The notes below the pieces were generated by a model. The model saw nothing but the letters and a program-made list of their open reading frames with translations. It did no database searches and was not told the origin of the DNA. A DNA stretch of 64,000 bases, taken from NCBI RefSeq assembly GCF_039539345.1, contig NZ_BAABCY010000019.1, positions 1 to 64,000 of the forward strand, read 5' to 3'. The stretch is from Snuella lapsa. Lineage in GTDB: Bacteria > Bacteroidota > Bacteroidia > Flavobacteriales > Flavobacteriaceae. How positions within the stretch are numbered: the stretch's first letter is position 1; each line of letters starts with the position of its first letter. Shown in pieces: positions 15,562 through 24,603 of the stretch. The position numbers were made by a program, and so were the translations under genes.

Positions 15562-17037
15562 TTATGGCTTAAAATCTATCTGAACATCGTCCAATTCGTA
15601 AGTACCGTCAAAAGCCGATTTACCATTTCCAGTATACTTAAACGCAATGTACATTGTTCCTGTTACGCAAGATAAGTCAACTTTACCAGAATGAAACCAT
15701 TCACCAAAAAAATCTGAATCTTTAACAATATAAGCCGACGATAAAATGCCCCAATTGGCTGTTGTTATATGTTCTTCTAGACCGTCCCAATCTAAAGAAT
15801 ACATAACTTCCATTTGGCTACCATCAGCAAAGCTATTGGATGTTTTAAATTGCAATGTCACCTCACCATGCATATCTAAATTAATTGCAGGCGTTATTAA
15901 CCATGCAATATTGCTCGCATCGCCCGAACTAGCAGATCGTATCCGTGCCGATCTTCCCAGCGAAGCATTGGTTCCTGTTGCCGTAAAAGCTTCCCAGCCT
16001 TCCGAGCCTACTTCTATATAATTAGTCCAGCCATTACCTGTAATTAATTTATTGTTGGTTTGCGATTGGAAATCTTCAAAAAACAAATTCTCTGTTCCAC
16101 CTTCCAAGGCGACACCACAGTCTAACTCCATAGGATCGCACCGTACTTCTTCATTAAAATTGATATCGGCAATGCTGTTAATAATTAACACATTCTGTTC
16201 GTCATTAAAATCGCGTGTAAAAACACCTTTTACGGTTCCTTTAAGTAGTGGTACTTGTAGGGACTTAAAATCTGAAAATGTACTTGTTTGCAAGGCAATG
16301 GTTCCTATATCGCTACAGCTCTCTAAAATCCTCAACCCATCAAACTCATCAATGCCCTCTCCTGCAAAAGTAGAGCCTATTTGGTATCTATGTATCTGCA
16401 TATTTTCTAATTGAACCAGTGTATTCTCATCGGCTTCTGTTAAATCTAACAAAGTAGAAACTTTGGGTATCAGCTCTACTACCTCGGTACTTCTAATAAT
16501 AATATCCTTATACTCATGTTCCTGAATTTGTTCTATCTGTACACCTTCTCCTTTTCCTATTACTATAACACCACTAGACTCTCCAATGGTCAAACCACTC
16601 ATTTTAACATATACCTTTCTTCCAACTTCATAGATATCACTCAAGTTACCTACGTTAATAGATAACCTAAAACCTAGCCTAGGATCTGTATCTGGATTAC
16701 TATCATCTACTTTATTTTGAATAATTAATTCTTCAAAGAAGTTGTTTGCTTTATCACTTGAAATCACGTAACCTTCAATATATAATTCCTCATCGGAATC
16801 GATAATCGCTGTAGGAAGTTCATTTGCCTTAGCTTGTTCAAATCGCGATTTAATGGCTTTAAAAGTTGTTATTTTATTTGAAGGAATGGTAGGTTCCTGA
16901 ATGGAAACATCTGGGATCTTATAATCATTGTCCTTAACACATGCAACCAACAGCAGCACAACATATAATAGCCAAACTAGATTTATATTCTTAATTTTAC
17001 AGAGCATATCATTCATTATTTTGGAAAATTTCTTCAA
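15562..17037 (-). CDS. DUF5689 surface lipoprotein with choice-of-anchor-type domain
   Basis: A 491-residue probable lipoprotein. The N-terminus has a hydrophobic segment ending in a lipobox (LLVAC, Cys about residue 33). Residues about 45-290 match the DUF5689 region (TFKAIKSRFEQA, EGYVISSDKANNFFEELIIQN). From about 315 a beta-sandwich follows (NLFFEDFQ, WEAFTATGTNASLGRSARI, AFKYTGNG, YELDDVQID) like choice-of-anchor J domains that bind carbohydrate or other ligands at the cell surface. It lies 29 bases downstream of a TonB-dependent receptor, the usual pairing of a substrate-binding lipoprotein with its transporter. The ligand is unknown. Flanking nucleases suggest a nucleic-acid or organophosphate substrate. 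Confidence 0.8.
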   Translation of the reverse strand: MKKFSKIMNDMLCKIKNINLVWLLYVVLLLVACVKDNDYKIPDVSIQEPTIPSNKITTFKAIKSRFEQAKANELPTAIIDSDEELYIEGYVISSDKANNFFEELIIQNKVDDSNPDTDPRLGFRLSINVGNLSDIYEVGRKVYVKMSGLTIGESSGVIVIGKGEGVQIEQIQEHEYKDIIIRSTEVVELIPKVSTLLDLTEADENTLVQLENMQIHRYQIGSTFAGEGIDEFDGLRILESCSDIGTIALQTSTFSDFKSLQVPLLKGTVKGVFTRDFNDEQNVLIINSIADINFNEEVRCDPMELDCGVALEGGTENLFFEDFQSQTNNKLITGNGWTNYIEVGSEGWEAFTATGTNASLGRSARIRSASSGDASNIAWLITPAINLDMHGEVTLQFKTSNSFADGSQMEVMYSLDWDGLEEHITTANWGILSSAYIVKDSDFFGEWFHSGKVDLSCVTGTMYIAFKYTGNGKSAFDGTYELDDVQIDFKP

Positions 17038-17066
17038 TTAAACTATATCATTTCTTTTATGTCTCC

Positions 17067-19898
17067 TTAAAATCTGACGTACAGATTCATAAAATATGTT
17101 ATTCCCCGACCATACCAATATTTAGAGTCAAAAACAGGGGTTTCTAAAGCTTTATCATCTCTTAATTGTCTAAAATTGGCATTCCTGCCTTGCTCGAAAC
17201 CACCTGTTTTATACACTTTATCTAAAACATTATTGATACTTGCAAAAAAACCAATGTACTTACTACCCACCTTCCAGGACTTACCTCCAACGAGATTGAC
17301 AACCAAGTAGTCATCAAATCGTTCCTGTTTTAATAGTTCGGCAGCCAACTCTTCATCATAATCATTAAAAGGGTTTCCATCAAAATCGGTTGTAAAATTC
17401 GAAGATCTAGTCAACGGGCTTACATCTACATAAGTATTGGTAAACATATTTGCTGCTACTCCAAACCACCAGTACTCAGGATCGCGATATTCCAACCCAA
17501 AGGAGTAAGCACTTTGCGGGCCAGCTGCCAGTTTATAATTTTTAAGATATGCTTTCCCAAAATCCTTGAACCCTTCTGTAAAACCGGCCTCTTTCGATGC
17601 ATCGTTCGCTTCTGTAGTTAAAAATAAATTGGGATTATTTGCATAAGTAAATTGCCCTACCGATGCTACTCCTTTTAACTTAATTGTCTGGGTTACCTGT
17701 GCTTCAATACCCAATTCACCTCCCAAATGATTCGTTTCAATTCCTTGTAATATTTCCTGAACGAATACTGCATTATCGCCCCCAATACCATCGGCAAAGA
17801 AGAATGAAATAGCATTGGCATTCGTTATTTTAGTATAGTATCCCGTAAATTTTGCTTTTACAAAGGGCAAACGCAAAATGTAACTGGCATCTACAGTTGC
17901 TATTTTTTCCTCAGAAATATTTGGTACAATACTATGATTCTCTCTCGCATTGGAGTATGTATTTTGTAATGTAGGAGGCCGGGTAATATAACCTGCATTA
18001 ACATCTATTATGTGTTTGCTTATTGGTTTATAGGTCAAGCCTCCCTTAACCCCAAGCCCTGTAAAGGATAACGTTTTTCCCTTTCCGAAAGAGTAGTCGG
18101 GGAAACCACCATTTTTATAAACACCGTCTCTTTGGTGCTGGGTGTTATTAATTCTAGCCCCCATATAAAAATCAATCTTGGTATATCTAAATTGTGTTTG
18201 CACAAAGACTTCCATCTCACGAGCCAAAAAATTAAAATTATATTTAAACCGATCTCCTTCTTTAACCACTCTATTAGGGTTTAACAAATCATTTTGGGCA
18301 TCATCGATATTGGTCGCAAACCCATCAATATCCAGATAACTACTAGCTCCAAACAAGTCTAGGACTTCTGCAAAATTTTCAGATTTTAAATTCCTATAGT
18401 TAAATGCTGCATTGCATATTGTATGATCGCTTAATTCCCAGTTTAAAATTGTATTTAATGTGAGCAGCTTATCATCTACACGATCTTCATATAATGCATA
18501 GATTGCGTTTCCTCCTTTTGAAGCATTTAAAATATTTGCTTCGTATAAATGACCCCAATTAATTTGGCCATACTTCAAAAACTGTTTCTGTGCACCATAA
18601 GCAAACTCCAAATCCTCAGAAAAGTTTCTTTCAAAATAACTGGGGAGCTTTTGATAATAGGCAGGACTGGGATTTACCCCTCCTCCTTCAGGAAGACCAT
18701 TAACCAAATCGTTACCATTATAATCCAGCCTACTACTCCCTATGTTCCCAAATTGATATGCTATATTGGTATTTAATATGGTTTTATTATTTAGATGCCA
18801 ATGGTGATTAAGCATAATTACTGGTTCAGCCACTTCTTTAATACGTGAATTTCGTTTTTCTCCTTGCTGCCACCCCCAATATTCATTATATTTTGTTCCT
18901 TTCAAATTATAAACTTCTTGCGTATTAGGTGACGACTTACCTCTTCTATTTGGAGTAAAAATGCCTGTGATCCCCAAACTATGATTTTCATTTATTACGC
19001 TTTCAACAGAAGCAAAAAAGGAATTTGCATTATACGAAGTTCCATCTTGATAGCCTTCATCTCCCCAACGTCTGGAAACAGACACCATATAAGCCCATCC
19101 AGATTTTTGTAAACCTGAACTATAGGTAGCCATTAAGCGATTGGTATAACTCCTGTTGGATGATGAGTAGGTTAAGCGTGCTCCTGATTTTACTTGTGAG
19201 GGTCGCATCGTTATATTAACACTTCCAAGTATGCCTCCAAAATTATAAGACGATGGCAATAATCCAGTGCTTAACTCCCTACTGCGCATAACATCATTCA
19301 AACCACCCCAATTACTCCATTGGGGGCTACCAGTATAAAATTTATTCATTTTAATGCCATTGATTAAAACGGTGCTGTTATTGGATTCCAATCCTCGCAT
19401 TTTAAAAAATGACGGGCTAAACTCAAAGGCCACTGTTCTTTGAAACACATCAAGTGACGATGCTAACAAACCGGAAATATTATCAGATTCGCTAGCATCA
19501 CTATCTAATTCGTCATCAGATAATGAAATGGTGAATAATTCTTCTATTTCAGGAACCACTCTTTCCAAAGTCATATCAAAAATGCTTACGGTTTCATTTT
19601 CATTAACAATTATTGGATATCTTTTGGTAACGTAACCTACTTTAGAAAGCACCAATATTTGCTCACCTAATGGCACTTTACCTGAAAACACAAAGGCACC
19701 TATTTCATTTGTATGTACTATTTGCTTGGTCGATTCAATGGTTATGGTTACATCCTTTATGGGCTGTAGAGATACCATGTCAACAACACTACCTTTTATA
19801 AAAGCACCTTGTAAAAACGATGTAAATACAGGTAACAAAAGCAATACTAATACACTTTTCCCTTTTTTAAAACACCTACAAAAACCATTAACCATCAT
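17067..19898 (-). CDS. TonB-dependent receptor, nuclease-flanked locus
   Basis: A 943-residue outer-membrane transporter. It has a signal segment (about 14-33), then a CarboxypepD_reg-like beta-sandwich (about 35-115, IKGSVVDMVSLQPIKDVTI), a divergent plug (about 130-235, MRGLESNNSTVLINGIKMN) and a 22-strand-type barrel to a terminal YVRF. An acidic, low-complexity linker (SLSDDELDSDASESDN) precedes the plug. It heads an operon with the DUF5689 lipoprotein and a small membrane protein. EEP hydrolases on both sides suggest it imports products of extracellular nucleic acid or phosphodiester breakdown; that is inference. Confidence 0.9.
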   Translation of the reverse strand: MMVNGFCRCFKKGKSVLVLLLLPVFTSFLQGAFIKGSVVDMVSLQPIKDVTITIESTKQIVHTNEIGAFVFSGKVPLGEQILVLSKVGYVTKRYPIIVNENETVSIFDMTLERVVPEIEELFTISLSDDELDSDASESDNISGLLASSLDVFQRTVAFEFSPSFFKMRGLESNNSTVLINGIKMNKFYTGSPQWSNWGGLNDVMRSRELSTGLLPSSYNFGGILGSVNITMRPSQVKSGARLTYSSSNRSYTNRLMATYSSGLQKSGWAYMVSVSRRWGDEGYQDGTSYNANSFFASVESVINENHSLGITGIFTPNRRGKSSPNTQEVYNLKGTKYNEYWGWQQGEKRNSRIKEVAEPVIMLNHHWHLNNKTILNTNIAYQFGNIGSSRLDYNGNDLVNGLPEGGGVNPSPAYYQKLPSYFERNFSEDLEFAYGAQKQFLKYGQINWGHLYEANILNASKGGNAIYALYEDRVDDKLLTLNTILNWELSDHTICNAAFNYRNLKSENFAEVLDLFGASSYLDIDGFATNIDDAQNDLLNPNRVVKEGDRFKYNFNFLAREMEVFVQTQFRYTKIDFYMGARINNTQHQRDGVYKNGGFPDYSFGKGKTLSFTGLGVKGGLTYKPISKHIIDVNAGYITRPPTLQNTYSNARENHSIVPNISEEKIATVDASYILRLPFVKAKFTGYYTKITNANAISFFFADGIGGDNAVFVQEILQGIETNHLGGELGIEAQVTQTIKLKGVASVGQFTYANNPNLFLTTEANDASKEAGFTEGFKDFGKAYLKNYKLAAGPQSAYSFGLEYRDPEYWWFGVAANMFTNTYVDVSPLTRSSNFTTDFDGNPFNDYDEELAAELLKQERFDDYLVVNLVGGKSWKVGSKYIGFFASINNVLDKVYKTGGFEQGRNANFRQLRDDKALETPVFDSKYWYGRGITYFMNLYVRF

Positions 19899-20026
19899 AC
19901 ATTAATTAAATAATAATATATTTTTCCTACAATATATAATGTTTTTTCTTATATTTAAAATATTATATTAAATTATTGTAATGAACTTGTTAGTACACTA
20001 AAAACTAAATGATATGGATGTGTAAA
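19899..20026. promoter_or_regulatory. Divergent AT-rich control region
   Basis: The 110-130 bases between the TonB receptor and the second EEP nuclease are almost pure A/T and must hold both promoters. No TAnnTTTG box is clear on either strand; the only repeated motif is ATATTTAAAATATTAT-like AT sequence around 19950-19970. Shared control of the two divergent units is plausible but not shown. Confidence 0.35.
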
Positions 20027-21079
20027 ATGAAAGAAGCACTACTTATATTTTGCTTAATCTTAGGCCTTAACTTTTCTGGTCATGCCCAAGATGTAAAATT
20101 GTATAGAATCCATACTATTGCGTTCTATAATTTGGAGAACTTATTCGACACAATCAATGACCCTAAAAAACTTGATGAGATAAGTCCGATTATGGAATTA
20201 AAATACAACCGTCGAACGATCTACCAAAAGAAAGTGCAAAACATGGCTCGTGTTATAGCCAACATAGGTTATGAAGTCTCAGGTAACACTCCTGCTATTA
20301 TAGGTATTTGCGAAGTTGAAAACAGAACAGTTATAGAGGATATTGTAAACGACTCCCTTTTAATATCTAAAGACTATGGCATTCTTCATTATAACTCCCC
20401 CGATGCCCGTGGTATTGATGTTGCTCTTTTGTATCAGAAACAATTATTTTCTCCAATATCCACCAGCAAGCATGAATTAAAAATTTATGACAATACGTCC
20501 AAAGAGCGAATCTACACTAGGGATCAACTACTAGTAAGTGGTCAATTAGAAGGTGAATTAATTCATCTTATCATAAACCACTGGCCTTCGCGACGTGGTG
20601 GAGAATTACGAAGTGCTTATAAACGCATGACTGCCGCCAGGCTAACAAAACACATTATAGACTCCTTACAAATAACAGATCCATACGCAAAAATATTTAT
20701 TATGGGCGATTTTAATGATGATCCTATAAGTTCAAGCATAAAATCTGTCTTAAAACCAAAAATGAACACCAAAAAACTAGGACTTAAGGGACTTTACAAT
20801 CCTTTTGAAAAGATGTATAAGAATGGAGCAGGCACAACGGCATTTCGTGATACTTGGAGCTTATTTGACCAAATCATGATAACAAGTCCTTTATTGAATA
20901 AGGACTTCTCCTTATTTCAATTTTATAAAGCTGGCATCTTTAACAAACCTTACTTAGTTACCAGCCAAGGCTCTTATAAGGGATATCCTCTTCGGAGTTT
21001 CTCAAATAAAGGGTTCACAAACGGATACAGCGATCATTTTCCTGTGTACGTTTACATAATAAAAGAAGTGAGCAAATAA
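20027..21079 (+). CDS. Secreted endonuclease/exonuclease/phosphatase family protein
   Basis: A 350-residue EEP-superfamily hydrolase, clearly paralogous to the one at 14208: FYNLENLFDTINDP, GICEVENR, YNSPDARGIDVALLY, NHWPSRRGGELR, MGDFNDDP and GYSDHFPVYV occur in the same order. Upstream in-frame ATGs lie at 20009 and 20018, but the one at 20027 gives a clean signal peptide (residues 1-20, ending GHAQ), so export to periplasm or surface is predicted. Catalytic Glu, Asp/Asn and His residues are intact. It is divergent from the TonB receptor operon and probably supplies it with substrate by cleaving phosphodiesters outside the cell. Confidence 0.88.
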   Translation: MKEALLIFCLILGLNFSGHAQDVKLYRIHTIAFYNLENLFDTINDPKKLDEISPIMELKYNRRTIYQKKVQNMARVIANIGYEVSGNTPAIIGICEVENRTVIEDIVNDSLLISKDYGILHYNSPDARGIDVALLYQKQLFSPISTSKHELKIYDNTSKERIYTRDQLLVSGQLEGELIHLIINHWPSRRGGELRSAYKRMTAARLTKHIIDSLQITDPYAKIFIMGDFNDDPISSSIKSVLKPKMNTKKLGLKGLYNPFEKMYKNGAGTTAFRDTWSLFDQIMITSPLLNKDFSLFQFYKAGIFNKPYLVTSQGSYKGYPLRSFSNKGFTNGYSDHFPVYVYIIKEVSK

Positions 21080-21100
21080 ATATTTTGTTCAAACCACCTT

Positions 21101-21541
21101 TTAGCTTAACCAAGCACTCCAAGGTATACGCGATAAAAACAACAACAGTGCTAGCGTATAAAAAATGGCAATAGGCTTTAGTTTTGCCGATGAGGTAAGC
21201 TTCTTTTTATGTTTGGAATAACCTATGGTTATTAAAGCAACAGCAATAATATTAACAAAAGGGTGCTCAACTAAATATAACCTGTTTACTGCGTCTTTCA
21301 TCACACCACCCATTCCAAGCTCTCCAAAAAGCGCTAGACGGGGAGATACCAGATACAATACCAAACCAATTAATAATTGAATATGGGAAACTATTAATGT
21401 AAACAATGATATTCTAAAGTCTTTTGCTGAATATTCCTTATTCCCTAAAGACTTAACAACTGCACTGACAGCAGCTATAATTAAAACTAATAAAACAATA
21501 TAAGCCCAATAAGAATGTAATGTTTGTATGGTATTGTACAT
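21101..21541 (-). CDS. Four-helix membrane protein, cytochrome b-like
   Basis: A 146-residue integral membrane protein with about four helices (11-32, 43-65, 92-112 and 124-142). Histidines in or next to the helices (LHSYWAY near 9, SHIQLLIGL near 53, EHPFVN near 92) could ligate haem, as in small cytochrome b-type proteins, but this is not proven. I recall that relatives in flavobacterial genomes carry the erroneous label 50S ribosomal protein L27; nothing in this sequence resembles L27. No operon partner is obvious, as the pgi gene upstream ends with a terminator. Confidence 0.7.
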   Translation of the reverse strand: MYNTIQTLHSYWAYIVLLVLIIAAVSAVVKSLGNKEYSAKDFRISLFTLIVSHIQLLIGLVLYLVSPRLALFGELGMGGVMKDAVNRLYLVEHPFVNIIAVALITIGYSKHKKKLTSSAKLKPIAIFYTLALLLFLSRIPWSAWLS

Positions 21542-21593
21542 GATTTTACAGTTATGCGTTAATAGAACAAATGTAATGATTTAAACACAAAAA

Positions 21594-21631
21594 ATACTGA
21601 ATGCTTTAAGTTTTAGCTCAGCATTCAGTAT
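21594..21631 (-). terminator. Intrinsic terminator of pgi
   Basis: A perfect 12-bp inverted repeat, ATACTGAATGCT at 21594-21605 and AGCATTCAGTAT at 21620-21631, with a 14-base loop. Read on the minus strand it is followed by a run of six T residues, placing a rho-independent terminator about 20 bases after the pgi stop. Confidence 0.85.
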
Positions 21632-21653
21632 ATACTAAATATTGATTATCTCT

Positions 21654-23273
21654 TTACTTAGATGTTTTATAATAATTCAACAAATTTGAAGTTGACGAAT
21701 CATGTTCGTTTACAATACTTCCATTAAATTCATTCAAGATTTTACTAGCCAATTGTTTTCCTAATTCAACCCCAAATTGATCGTAACTAAAAATATTCCA
21801 AATAACACCTTGCACAAATATTTTATGCTCATACATGGCAATCAATTTTCCCAAACTTTCAGGCGTTAATTTGTTGATAAAAATAGTATTGGTTGGCTTA
21901 TTCCCTTTAAACACTTTAAAGGGCGTTAAGTCTTTGGCTGTACCTTCGGCAACTACTTCTGCTTCTGTTTTACCATTAAGCAAGGCTTCTGTTTGTGCCA
22001 AGAAGTTTGAAATTAATTTATCTTGATGGTCTTGATTACCATGCAACGATGTTACAAATCCAATAAAATCGGCTGGAATTAATTTTGTGCCCTGATGAAT
22101 TAATTGAAAAAAGGCATGTTGTGAATTAGTTCCTGGCTCTCCCCAAATGATAGTTCCTGTTTGATAATCTATCGCATTCCCATTACGATCTATACTCTTA
22201 CCATTACTTTCCATAATACCTTGTTGCAAATAGGTTGCAAACTGATTGAGATATTGAGAATAAGGGATTACTGCTTCGCTTTCGGCATTATAAAAGTTAT
22301 TGTACCAAATACTTATAAGGGCCAATATTACCGGAATATTACTTTTAAAATCTTCGTTTTTAAAATGTTCATCCATTTTATTGGCTCCTTGTAGTAGGCT
22401 ATCAAAATTGTTATAACCTACAGCTAAACTAATGGTTAAACCAACGGCACTCCACAATGAAAATCGCCCTCCAACCCAATCCCACATAGGGAACACGTTC
22501 GCTTCATCTATACCAAAAGCCTTTACGCTATTGATATTAGTTGATACCGCCACAAAATGTTTAGCTATTGCCGATTGATCGGCCGACTTTAAAAACCATT
22601 CTTTAATGGTGTTCGCATTAGACAGGGTTTCTTGAGTAGTAAAGGTCTTAGAGACTACTACAAAAAGTGTTGTCTCTGGGTCTAGTTTTTTAATAATTTC
22701 ATTAACATGATCGCCATCAACGTTACTAACAAAATGTGTTGTTAAATGATTGGCATAATATTGTAACGAATCGACTACCATCGCAGGGCCAAGATCGGAA
22801 CCTCCAATACCAATGTTCACTACATCGGTAAACGCCTTTCCTGTGAAACCTTTTCTGACTCCATTAACTACCTCGTTGGTAAACTGCTCTATTTTTTTCT
22901 TAACATTATATACTTCTGGTATAACATTAACACCATCAACTATAAATTCTGAAGTTATTGGTGCTCTTAAAGCTGTATGTAAAACGGCACGTCCTTCCGT
23001 TTGATTGATCTTTTCTCCTGAAAATTGACTTTCAATAGCTTCTTTTAGTTTAACCTGGTCGGCTAACTCTAATAAGTAATTTAATGTTTCTTCGGTTATT
23101 CTATTTTTTGAGAAATCGACATAAAAATCCTCCCAATTTATAGTAAATTTACTTGCACGGTCATTATCCTGTGCAAATAAATCTTTCATGTGTAGGTTAC
23201 AAACTTTATTATAATGTGCTTGTAATTGTTTCCAAGAATCTGTTGTTGTTGGGTTTATGTTTGGTAATGCCAT
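21654..23273 (-). CDS. pgi: Glucose-6-phosphate isomerase
   Basis: A 539-residue cytoplasmic phosphoglucose isomerase interconverting glucose-6-phosphate and fructose-6-phosphate in glycolysis and gluconeogenesis. The SIS-type signatures are present: GIGGSDLGPAMV, VSKTFTTQETLSNA, the GRFSLWSAVG block with the catalytic Arg, GTNSQHAFFQLIHQGT with the catalytic Glu/His region, and the C-terminal conserved Lys near GKQLASKI. Length is normal for the family (about 550). It is four bases downstream of the M23 gene, so it can be read with it, and is closed by a strong terminator. Confidence 0.97.
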   Translation of the reverse strand: MALPNINPTTTDSWKQLQAHYNKVCNLHMKDLFAQDNDRASKFTINWEDFYVDFSKNRITEETLNYLLELADQVKLKEAIESQFSGEKINQTEGRAVLHTALRAPITSEFIVDGVNVIPEVYNVKKKIEQFTNEVVNGVRKGFTGKAFTDVVNIGIGGSDLGPAMVVDSLQYYANHLTTHFVSNVDGDHVNEIIKKLDPETTLFVVVSKTFTTQETLSNANTIKEWFLKSADQSAIAKHFVAVSTNINSVKAFGIDEANVFPMWDWVGGRFSLWSAVGLTISLAVGYNNFDSLLQGANKMDEHFKNEDFKSNIPVILALISIWYNNFYNAESEAVIPYSQYLNQFATYLQQGIMESNGKSIDRNGNAIDYQTGTIIWGEPGTNSQHAFFQLIHQGTKLIPADFIGFVTSLHGNQDHQDKLISNFLAQTEALLNGKTEAEVVAEGTAKDLTPFKVFKGNKPTNTIFINKLTPESLGKLIAMYEHKIFVQGVIWNIFSYDQFGVELGKQLASKILNEFNGSIVNEHDSSTSNLLNYYKTSK

Positions 23274-23277
23274 AAAG

Positions 23278-24603
23278 TTAGTTGTTGCTTGTAATAAGGT
23301 TGTTATTGTTGTTTATAGTGTCTTCAAAAATTTCATCATCATATGGGATAGCGTCCAACTGCACTTTTATTGGTGCAATAAAATCTAGGTATTTCGCTTT
23401 TAAACTATCTGAAATAGGTTCAGCCTCCGGCAATTTTTGTCTAAATGGATCCACTTGTTTACCATTCTTCCAGAATCGATAACACACATGGGGACCTCCG
23501 GTATTTCCTGTCATACCAACCCAGCCTATAACATCACCCTGCTTTACATGCTGTCCCACTTTAACATTACGCCTTTTCATATGCAGGTATTGCGTTTCAT
23601 AGGTACTATTATGCCTGATCTTAACATAATTACCATTACCACCTGCATAAGTGGATTTCGTTACTGTCCCATTAGCCGTAGCCATAATTGGGGTTCCTAC
23701 AGCCGCGGCAAAGTCGGTACCTTTATGTGGACGCACTTTATAGCCATAATAGGCTATTCTACGTCGCAAATTATAGCGAGATGAGATTCGATATCTAAAT
23801 TTAATTGGGGACTTTAAAAAAGCCCTGCGTAAATTTTTGGCATTTTCGTCAAAATAGTCCATAATTCCTTTTACACTGTCGGTTACAAACTCAAAAGCAT
23901 AAAAAGGTTCATTATTATGTTCAAAATAAGCTGCCTTTACATTGTCTAAACCTGCATAAATTGAATCTTCGATATACTTATCTGTATATATTATTTTGAA
24001 TTTATCGCCTTTTTGCAACTTATAAAAATCTAATGTCCATGCATAAATATCTGCAACAGTATTTGTTAGTATTGGCGACAAATGCAGGCTGTCCATAGTC
24101 ACCGATAAATTGGAATATATGGTTCCTGAAATCTCTTTCTCGACAAACTTAATAGGTTTTTGCCGCTTATAGGCATGAATAGAATCTTGGAAATTAATAA
24201 CAACATAATCTACCTTATTAGGCTGATAAATAAAACATGTAGGCCTTTGCAAAGAGTCTTTTGTACAGAGTAAGGTGTAGGGTTTGCCTACTTGAAGCCT
24301 TCTAATATCAAAAGTGTCTTTTGCTTTTTCGGCGATATGGAATATCTTAGGATAGCCTATTTTATTACGTTCTAGAATTTCTCCAAAACTATCTCCTTTT
24401 TTTATTGTATCTCTTTTTACAACAAAATCATTCAAGTTAAACCCAAATTCATATACATCTGCAGGAGCTTCGGCAATTGCCAGTTCTTCTTCTACCAATG
24501 GCGGTTGTTGCTTGTCTTCTTTACAGCCTAAAAACAGACTTATGCTCAACAAGCATGCTATTAAATATTTGATCCCCAATTTTGTAATTCTTCTTCTGTC
24601 CAT
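23278..24603 (-). CDS. M23 peptidase lipoprotein (murein endopeptidase-like)
   Basis: A 441-residue lipoprotein with a hydrophobic leader ending at a good lipobox (LFLGC). The middle region (about 60-270) resembles the LysM-like/helical part of flavobacterial MepM relatives, including PYTLLCTKDSLQRPTCF. The C-terminal LytM domain (about 290-400) has HKGTDF (zinc ligands His and Asp), YLHMKR and GPHVCYRF, where the usual HxH is HxC, so a Cys may replace the third zinc ligand. The ATG at 24603 overlaps the kynA end by 43 bases; a TTG near 24576 would give a shorter leader. Expected role: cleaving peptidoglycan cross-links during growth. Confidence 0.85.
   Translation of the reverse strand: MDRRRITKLGIKYLIACLLSISLFLGCKEDKQQPPLVEEELAIAEAPADVYEFGFNLNDFVVKRDTIKKGDSFGEILERNKIGYPKIFHIAEKAKDTFDIRRLQVGKPYTLLCTKDSLQRPTCFIYQPNKVDYVVINFQDSIHAYKRQKPIKFVEKEISGTIYSNLSVTMDSLHLSPILTNTVADIYAWTLDFYKLQKGDKFKIIYTDKYIEDSIYAGLDNVKAAYFEHNNEPFYAFEFVTDSVKGIMDYFDENAKNLRRAFLKSPIKFRYRISSRYNLRRRIAYYGYKVRPHKGTDFAAAVGTPIMATANGTVTKSTYAGGNGNYVKIRHNSTYETQYLHMKRRNVKVGQHVKQGDVIGWVGMTGNTGGPHVCYRFWKNGKQVDPFRQKLPEAEPISDSLKAKYLDFIAPIKVQLDAIPYDDEIFEDTINNNNNLITSNN

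Noticed and set aside
15746..16414. Two plus-strand frames (91 and 120 codons) within the DUF5689 gene
   Set aside because: They are antisense to a long gene with signal peptide and domain structure, and show no recognisable protein features.
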